From assembly GCA_049587715.1 (NCBI GenBank), contig JBAVEL010000031.1:1-7521 (forward strand): a stretch of 7,521 nucleotides of DNA, given 5' to 3'. The stretch is from JBAVEL01 sp049587715. GTDB lineage: Bacteria > Bacteroidota > Ignavibacteria > UBA10030 > UBA6906. Below the pieces are notes generated by a model, which did not search any database, was not told the DNA's origin, and saw only the letters and a program-made list of their open reading frames with translations. Positions 1 to 4,800 of this stretch are shown here, piece by piece (position 1 is the stretch's first letter; each line of letters opens with the position of its first letter). The position numbers and the translations under genes were made by a program.

Positions 1-90
1 ATGCGCGCGCAACCGACACCGCTTCCCCCCCCGGCGAAGACGGCGAGGCTTCGCCGGGGCCCTCGTTCCCTGAAGAGATCAGACTCCGGA
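1..90. other. Region after rpsJ with no confirmed gene
   Basis: Apart from the hairpin at 29-59 this stretch holds a run of eight C (25-32, G on the transcribed strand) that with the next bases resembles a purine-rich ribosome binding site (GGGGAAGCGG). A GTG at 19-17 on the minus strand opens a frame reading MSVARA to the window edge, and an ATG could also straddle position 1. rplC is the expected next gene, but six codons cannot be recognised as L3, so I do not call it. No tRNA or plus-strand gene is evident. Confidence 0.5.
29..59 (-). promoter_or_regulatory. Strong 11-bp inverted repeat downstream of rpsJ, with an alternative inner hairpin
   Basis: Positions 29-39 and 49-59 are perfect inverted copies (CCCCGGCGAAG and CTTCGCCGGGG) around a 9-nt loop. 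A second, mutually exclusive stem pairs 41-46 with 51-56 (CGGCGA and TCGCCG) around a 4-nt loop. On the minus strand the stem ends in a run of G, not U, and on the plus strand a C-rich stretch follows, so neither side gives a standard intrinsic terminator. It begins 31 nt after the rpsJ stop. Possible roles are an attenuator, a pause or RNA-processing site, or a U-less terminator; the sequence does not decide. Confidence 0.55.
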
Positions 91-399
91 TTACACTTTG
101 ATCTCGACGTCGACTCCTGCGGGCAGATCCAGCTTCATCAGGGAGTCCACCGTCTTGTTGGTCGAGTTGAGGATATCGATAAGGCGCTTGTGTGCGCGCG
201 TCTCGAACTGCTCCCTCGACTTCTTGTCAACGTGGGGCGAACGAAGCACAGTATACACCGTACGCTTCGTGGGTAACGGAATCGGACCGGAGACCACAGC
301 GCCTGTTGACTTCACCGTCTTGATGATCTTCTCCGCAGACTTGTCGATCAGGTTGTGATCGTACGACTTCAGCTTGATGCGTATCTTCTGTCCGGCCAC
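91..399 (-). CDS. rpsJ: 30S ribosomal protein S10 (NusE)
   Basis: S10 is a 30S head protein and, as NusE, also binds NusB and NusG in antitermination and transcription-translation coupling. The 102-residue product has the usual length and family blocks: IRIKLKSYDHNLIDKSAEKI at the N-terminus, GPIPLPTKRTVYTVLRSPHV in the loop that enters the 30S head, KKSREQFETRAHKR, and the end MKLDLPAGVDVEIKV. The start is GTG at 399, supported by homology and a GGAG at 411-414, whose 11-nt spacing is slightly long. Stop is TAA. It directly follows tuf, as in many bacteria, and normally opens the S10 operon, but the next 90 nt contain a strong hairpin and no certain rplC start. Confidence 0.98.
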   Translation of the reverse strand: MAGQKIRIKLKSYDHNLIDKSAEKIIKTVKSTGAVVSGPIPLPTKRTVYTVLRSPHVDKKSREQFETRAHKRLIDILNSTNKTVDSLMKLDLPAGVDVEIKV

Positions 400-434
400 G
401 TTGTGTGTTGCTCCGTTTGGTCAACCGCTGATGT

Positions 435-449
435 CCGGGGAAACCCCGG
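435..449 (-). promoter_or_regulatory. Perfect 6-bp GC hairpin in the tuf-rpsJ spacer
   Basis: The minus strand reads CCGGGG, TTT, CCCCGG: a fully paired six-base stem with a three-base loop, beginning 10 nt after the tuf stop codon and ending 35 nt before the rpsJ start. No U tract follows, so it is not a classical intrinsic terminator. It could be a processing or pausing site separating the str and S10 transcripts, an RNA-stability element for the tuf mRNA end, or chance in GC-rich sequence. It sits in the 60-nt gap that otherwise holds only the rpsJ ribosome binding site. Confidence 0.4.
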
Positions 450-459
450 CGTGTGTTTC

Positions 460-1671
<1,212 letters not shown>

Positions 1672-1700
1672 GTCCTTTCTCCTGTTGCTGAAGGGGTGAG

Positions 1701-1729
1701 AAAAATCGCCTGCGGGGACTACCCGGCGA
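1701..1729 (-). terminator. Terminator-like imperfect hairpin plus U5 overlapping the fusA stop codon
   Basis: On the minus strand TCGCC (1729-1725) can pair with GGCGA (1710-1706), and GGG (1724-1722) with CCC (1717-1715). The fusA TAG stop falls in the 4-nt apical loop and four unpaired bases (CGCA) bulge on the 3' side. Five T residues (1705-1701) follow immediately. The geometry resembles a weak intrinsic terminator or attenuator between fusA and tuf. The bulge and short U tract make strong termination unlikely, and ribosomes finishing fusA would melt it. Seen by inspection only; no folding energy was computed. Confidence 0.3.
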
Positions 1730-3821
1730 CCGCCTCGCGACCCCGCACCTTTTCGATAATCTGATCCGCCACGCTCTTGGGAACCTCGTCGTAGTGCGCA
1801 AGCTCCATGCTGTAGATGGCGCGCCCCTGCGTCATGGACCGCAGAGCGGTGGCATAACCGAACATCTCCGACAGCGGCACCGCCGCGCGGATGACCTGCG
1901 CATCTTTCCGGGGATTCATGCCCTCGATCTTGCCCCGCCGGGAGTTCAGGTCCCCGATCACATCCCCCATGTACTCCTCCGGCGTCACCACCTCCACCGC
2001 CATGATCGGCTCCAGCAGGGCCGGGTCGGCTTTCCGGGCGGCTTCCTTGAAGGCCATGGACCCCGCCACCTTGAAGGCCATCTCCGACGAATCCACCTCG
2101 TGATACGAGCCGTCGAACAGCCGCACCTTCACATCCTCCATTGGATAACCGGCCAACACGCCGTTCTTCATGGCCTCGACAATGCCCTGCTCCACCGGGC
2201 GGACATACTCGCGGGGGATCACCCCCCCCGTGATGCCGTTCTCGAACACGAACCCCTGCCCCTTTCCGTTCGGCTCCACCTCAATCCAGACATGTCCATA
2301 CTGGCCGCGCCCGCCCGACTGGCGCACGAACCTGCCCTCCGCCTCCACCTTCCGCCGGATGGTTTCCTTGTAGGCCACCTGGGGCCGCCCGATGTTGGCC
2401 TGGACTCGGAATTCCCGCCGCAGGCGGTCTATGATGATCTCCAGGTGGAGCTCCCCCATCCCGCTCAGGATTGTCTGGCCGGTCTCCTCGTTGGTGGAGA
2501 TGCGGAGCGTGGGGTCCTCCTCCGCCAGCTTCCCGATCGCCTCCCCCATCTTCTCCTGGTCGGCCTTGGTCTTCGGCTCGATCGCCACGTGAATCACGGG
2601 ATCCGGGAAGGTCATCTTCTCGAGAATGATGGGGTCGCTCTCATCGCAGAGCGTGTCGCCCGTGCGCGTGTGCCGGAGCCCCACCGCGGCCACGATATCG
2701 CCTGCGTAGGCCTCTTCCACATCCTCCCGCGTGTTGGCGTGCATCCGCAGCAGGCGGCTGATCCGCTCCTTCCTGTCCGACACGGGATTCAGCACGTACG
2801 AGCCCGCCGACACGGTTCCGGAATAGACACGGAAGTACGTCAGCCTTCCCACAAACGGATCCGTCATGATCTTGAACGCCAGGGCCGTGAACTTCTCACT
2901 GTCGGTCACATTTCGGGTGATGTGGTCCGTCATGTCCACGTGATGCCCAATGACCACACCGTCGTTCATATCCACCGGCGAGGGGAGAAAACTGATGACC
3001 GCATCCAGCAGAAGCTGCACCCCCTTGTTCTTGAAGGAGGATCCGCACAGCACGGGAATAATGCGGACCTTGAGCGTCGCGCGCCGGAGCACAGCCAGAA
3101 TCTCGGCGGGGGTGATCTCCCGCCCGTTTAGGTATTTCTCCAGGAGCGTATCGTCCTCGTCCGCCACCGCCTCCAGCATCCGCGTGCGCCAGAGCCGGGC
3201 CTTTTCCTCCATCCCGTGGGGGATGGGGATGTCTTCCCACTCCGCCCCCAGGGCCGACTCGCTGTACATCCGCGCCCGCATGGTCACCAGGTCGATGATG
3301 CCCGCGAAGATGTCCCCCTCGCCCACCGGAAGCTGAACCGGCACGGCGTTCGCTCCCAGCCGCTCATGTATCATCCCCACCACGCCGAGGAAGTCGGCGC
3401 CCACCCGGTCCATCTTGTTCACGAAGGCGATCCGGGGCACCCCGTACTTGTCCATCTGGCGCCAGACCGTCTCGGACTGGGGTTCCACGCCGCCCACGGA
3501 GCAGAAAAGGGCGACGGCGCCGTCCAGCACGCGGAGGGAACGCTCCACCTCCACGGTAAAGTCCACATGGCCCGGCGTGTCGATGATGTTGATCCTGTGG
3601 TCGGCCCAGAAGCAGGTGGTGGCGGCGGAGGTGATCGTGATCCCGCGTTCCTTTTCCTGCTCCATCCAGTCCATGGCCGCGGCGCCGTCATGCACCTCGC
3701 CCATCCGGTGCAGCTTGCCTGTATAGAACAGGATCCGCTCCGTGGTGGTCGTCTTTCCCGCGTCGATGTGGGCGCTGATTCCGATGTTGCGGGTATGTTC
3801 CAGCGAATATTCCCGGGGCAT
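1719..3821 (-). CDS. fusA: Translation elongation factor G
   Basis: EF-G is the cytoplasmic GTPase that drives tRNA-mRNA translocation and, with ribosome recycling factor, splits post-termination ribosomes. The 700-residue protein is of normal length. GTPase motifs are AHIDAGKT (17-24), switch region RGITITSAATT (59-69), DTPGHVD (81-87, catalytic His85), NKMD (135-138) and CGSSFKNKG (259-267). Domain II follows with FVGRLTYFRVYSG, domain III with EETGQTILSGMGELHLE, and domain IV with SGGRGQYGHVW, whose tip contacts the decoding centre. Domain V contains PEEYMGDVIGDLNSRRG. The context (between rpsG and tuf) and motifs argue for the canonical factor, not a secondary EF-G2. The start was placed at 3821 by homology; a longer 759-residue reading is spurious. 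The TAG stop lies within a terminator-like fold. Confidence 0.98.
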   Translation of the reverse strand: MPREYSLEHTRNIGISAHIDAGKTTTTERILFYTGKLHRMGEVHDGAAAMDWMEQEKERGITITSAATTCFWADHRINIIDTPGHVDFTVEVERSLRVLDGAVALFCSVGGVEPQSETVWRQMDKYGVPRIAFVNKMDRVGADFLGVVGMIHERLGANAVPVQLPVGEGDIFAGIIDLVTMRARMYSESALGAEWEDIPIPHGMEEKARLWRTRMLEAVADEDDTLLEKYLNGREITPAEILAVLRRATLKVRIIPVLCGSSFKNKGVQLLLDAVISFLPSPVDMNDGVVIGHHVDMTDHITRNVTDSEKFTALAFKIMTDPFVGRLTYFRVYSGTVSAGSYVLNPVSDRKERISRLLRMHANTREDVEEAYAGDIVAAVGLRHTRTGDTLCDESDPIILEKMTFPDPVIHVAIEPKTKADQEKMGEAIGKLAEEDPTLRISTNEETGQTILSGMGELHLEIIIDRLRREFRVQANIGRPQVAYKETIRRKVEAEGRFVRQSGGRGQYGHVWIEVEPNGKGQGFVFENGITGGVIPREYVRPVEQGIVEAMKNGVLAGYPMEDVKVRLFDGSYHEVDSSEMAFKVAGSMAFKEAARKADPALLEPIMAVEVVTPEEYMGDVIGDLNSRRGKIEGMNPRKDAQVIRAAVPLSEMFGYATALRSMTQGRAIYSMELAHYDEVPKSVADQIIEKVRGREAVAG

Positions 3822-3846
3822 GGGCTGGGGGCCTATCCTCTGCTCC
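3822..3846 (-). promoter_or_regulatory. rpsG-fusA junction with a weak or unusually spaced ribosome binding site for fusA
   Basis: The best Shine-Dalgarno match before the fusA ATG is AGAGGA at 3836-3841, which is 14 nt from the start, longer than usual. A GGAG at 3843-3846 directly after the rpsG stop is farther still, and TAGG at 3832-3835 is short but about 10 nt away. The frame is open for 59 codons upstream into rpsG, but those residues are the wrong frame of rpsG and unlike EF-G. The start at 3821 is fixed by homology (MPREYSLEHTRNIG). Translation of fusA may depend on coupling to rpsG. Confidence 0.55.
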
Positions 3847-4314
3847 TCACCACCGGAAGTGGGCAAAGGCCTTGTTGGCCTCCGCCATGCGGTGCGTGTC
3901 TTCCTTCTTCTTGATCGCGTTCCCCTCCCCGTTGGAGGCAGCGATGAACTCGGCGGCAAGCTTCTCGGACATGGACTTGTCCTTCCGCTCGCTTGCATAC
4001 CCGATAAGCCACCGAATCGCCAGGGCCACGCTGCGGCCGGACCGGACTTCGGTGGGAACCTGGTATGTCGCGCCTCCCACCCTCCGGGCCCGCACCTCCA
4101 GCACCGGCCGGGCGTTGCTCATGGCCTTCTTGAAGACGTCCAGCCCGGGGTTCTTCGTGCGCTGTTCCACCAGGGCCAGCGCATCATAGACGATGCGGCG
4201 CGCCAGGTGCTTCTTTCCCTTCTTCATCACGCAGTTGATGAACTCCGACACCAGCACGTCCTTGTACTTCGGGTCGGGGGCGGTTGCCCGGGAGGATGCC
4301 TGCTTCTTTCTCAC
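3847..4314 (-). CDS. rpsG: 30S ribosomal protein S7
   Basis: S7 is a primary 16S rRNA-binding protein that nucleates assembly of the 30S head and lines the E-site exit channel. The 155-residue length is typical. Recognisable blocks are DPKYKDVLVSEFINCVMKKGKK near the N-terminus, RVGGATYQVPTEVR in the middle and the near-invariant end EDTHRMAEANKAFAHFRW. The extreme N-terminus (MRKKQASSRATA) is basic but differs from the common MPRRR/MSRR form. The start is GTG at 4314, supported by an AAGGA at 4323-4327 with 8-nt spacing. In E. coli S7 represses the operon by binding the roughly 100-nt rpsL-rpsG spacer; here that spacer is 16 nt, so the same control cannot operate in that form. Stop is TGA, 25 nt before fusA. 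Confidence 0.98.
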   Translation of the reverse strand: MRKKQASSRATAPDPKYKDVLVSEFINCVMKKGKKHLARRIVYDALALVEQRTKNPGLDVFKKAMSNARPVLEVRARRVGGATYQVPTEVRSGRSVALAIRWLIGYASERKDKSMSEKLAAEFIAASNGEGNAIKKKEDTHRMAEANKAFAHFRW

Positions 4315-4330
4315 GGTCTGGGTCCTTGTC

Positions 4331-4708
4331 TCATCCTTGCTTCGCCCGCTTGGCGCCGTACTTGGAACGCCCCTGCTTCCGCTCGCTGACGCCCCCCGTG
4401 TCCAGCGTTCCGCGTATGATGTGGTAGCGGACGCCGGGCAGGTCCTTCACCCTCCCTCCCCGGATCATCACGATGGAGTGCTCCTGCAGGTTGTGCCCCT
4501 CGCCCGGAATGTAGGCGGTTACTTCGATTCCGTTCGTGAGCCGCACGCGCGCCACTTTCCGCAGGGCGGAATTGGGTTTCTTGGGCGTCGTGGTGTACAC
4601 GCGGGTGCAGACCCCCCGCTTCTGGGGACTCCCGTCCAGCGCGGGCGACTTGCTCTTCCACGTCACGCGGCTGCGGCTATTCCGGACCAGCTGGTTGATC
4701 GTCGGCAC
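4331..4708 (-). CDS. rpsL: 30S ribosomal protein S12
   Basis: S12 sits at the decoding centre of the small subunit and contributes to tRNA selection accuracy. The 125-residue product is full length and aligns with E. coli S12 throughout: MPTINQLVR start, PQKRGVCTRVYTTTPKKPNS (28-47), GEGHNLQEHS (69-78), RGGRVKDLPGVRYH (83-96) and the basic KYGAKRAK end. Lys43 and Lys88, where streptomycin-resistance changes usually occur, are both the wild-type lysine. Asp89, the residue methylthiolated by RimO in E. coli, is present. The start is GTG, chosen because the conserved N-terminus begins there and a GGAG (4715-4718) lies 6 nt upstream. It is the first gene after the putative promoter, and its TGA stop is only 16 nt from rpsG, so the two are probably translationally linked. 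Confidence 0.98.
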   Translation of the reverse strand: MPTINQLVRNSRSRVTWKSKSPALDGSPQKRGVCTRVYTTTPKKPNSALRKVARVRLTNGIEVTAYIPGEGHNLQEHSIVMIRGGRVKDLPGVRYHIIRGTLDTGGVSERKQGRSKYGAKRAKQG

Positions 4709-4760
4709 TGCACACTCCGTTCAGGGGGAGGACAGGAAAAAGGTCAAAAGACAGGTTATC

Positions 4761-4789
4761 AAGGTACGAAAGTCGCCTTCGATTGTCAA
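4761..4789 (-). promoter_or_regulatory. Putative sigma-70 promoter for the str genes in the rpoC-rpsL spacer
   Basis: On the minus strand a perfect -35 hexamer TTGACA (4784-4789) is followed after exactly 17 nt by TACCTT (4761-4766). The latter matches TATAAT at the three most conserved positions (first T, second A, last T). Transcription would start near 4753-4755 and leave a leader of about 45 nt before rpsL. The site lies in the 92-nt gap after rpoC, which is visibly richer in A and T than the flanking genes, as expected for a promoter. It would let rpsL-rpsG-fusA-tuf be transcribed independently of rpoBC. Sequence match only; the -10 is imperfect and I found no terminator upstream of it in the spacer. 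Confidence 0.5.
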
Positions 4790-4800
4790 GGAGAGGGCAT

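Noticed and set aside
1..19. GTG frame (MSVARA...) as the start of rplC
   Set aside because: Position and a purine-rich upstream stretch are suggestive, but six codons do not match a recognisable L3 N-terminus and the frame leaves the window.
422..427. TTGACC before rpsJ as a possible -35 element
   Set aside because: No -10-like sequence occurs at suitable spacing before the rpsJ start; only the ribosome binding site is there.
1794..3131. A 445-codon open frame on the plus strand opposite fusA
   Set aside because: Shadow of EF-G coding; low-complexity His/Arg/Pro/Leu composition and no motif or plausible ribosome binding context.
3822..3998. A longer fusA reading with 59 extra N-terminal residues
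   Set aside because: The extra part overlaps rpsG in another frame and reads as Arg/Pro/Ser-rich nonsense; EF-G homology starts exactly at MPREYSLEHTRNIG.
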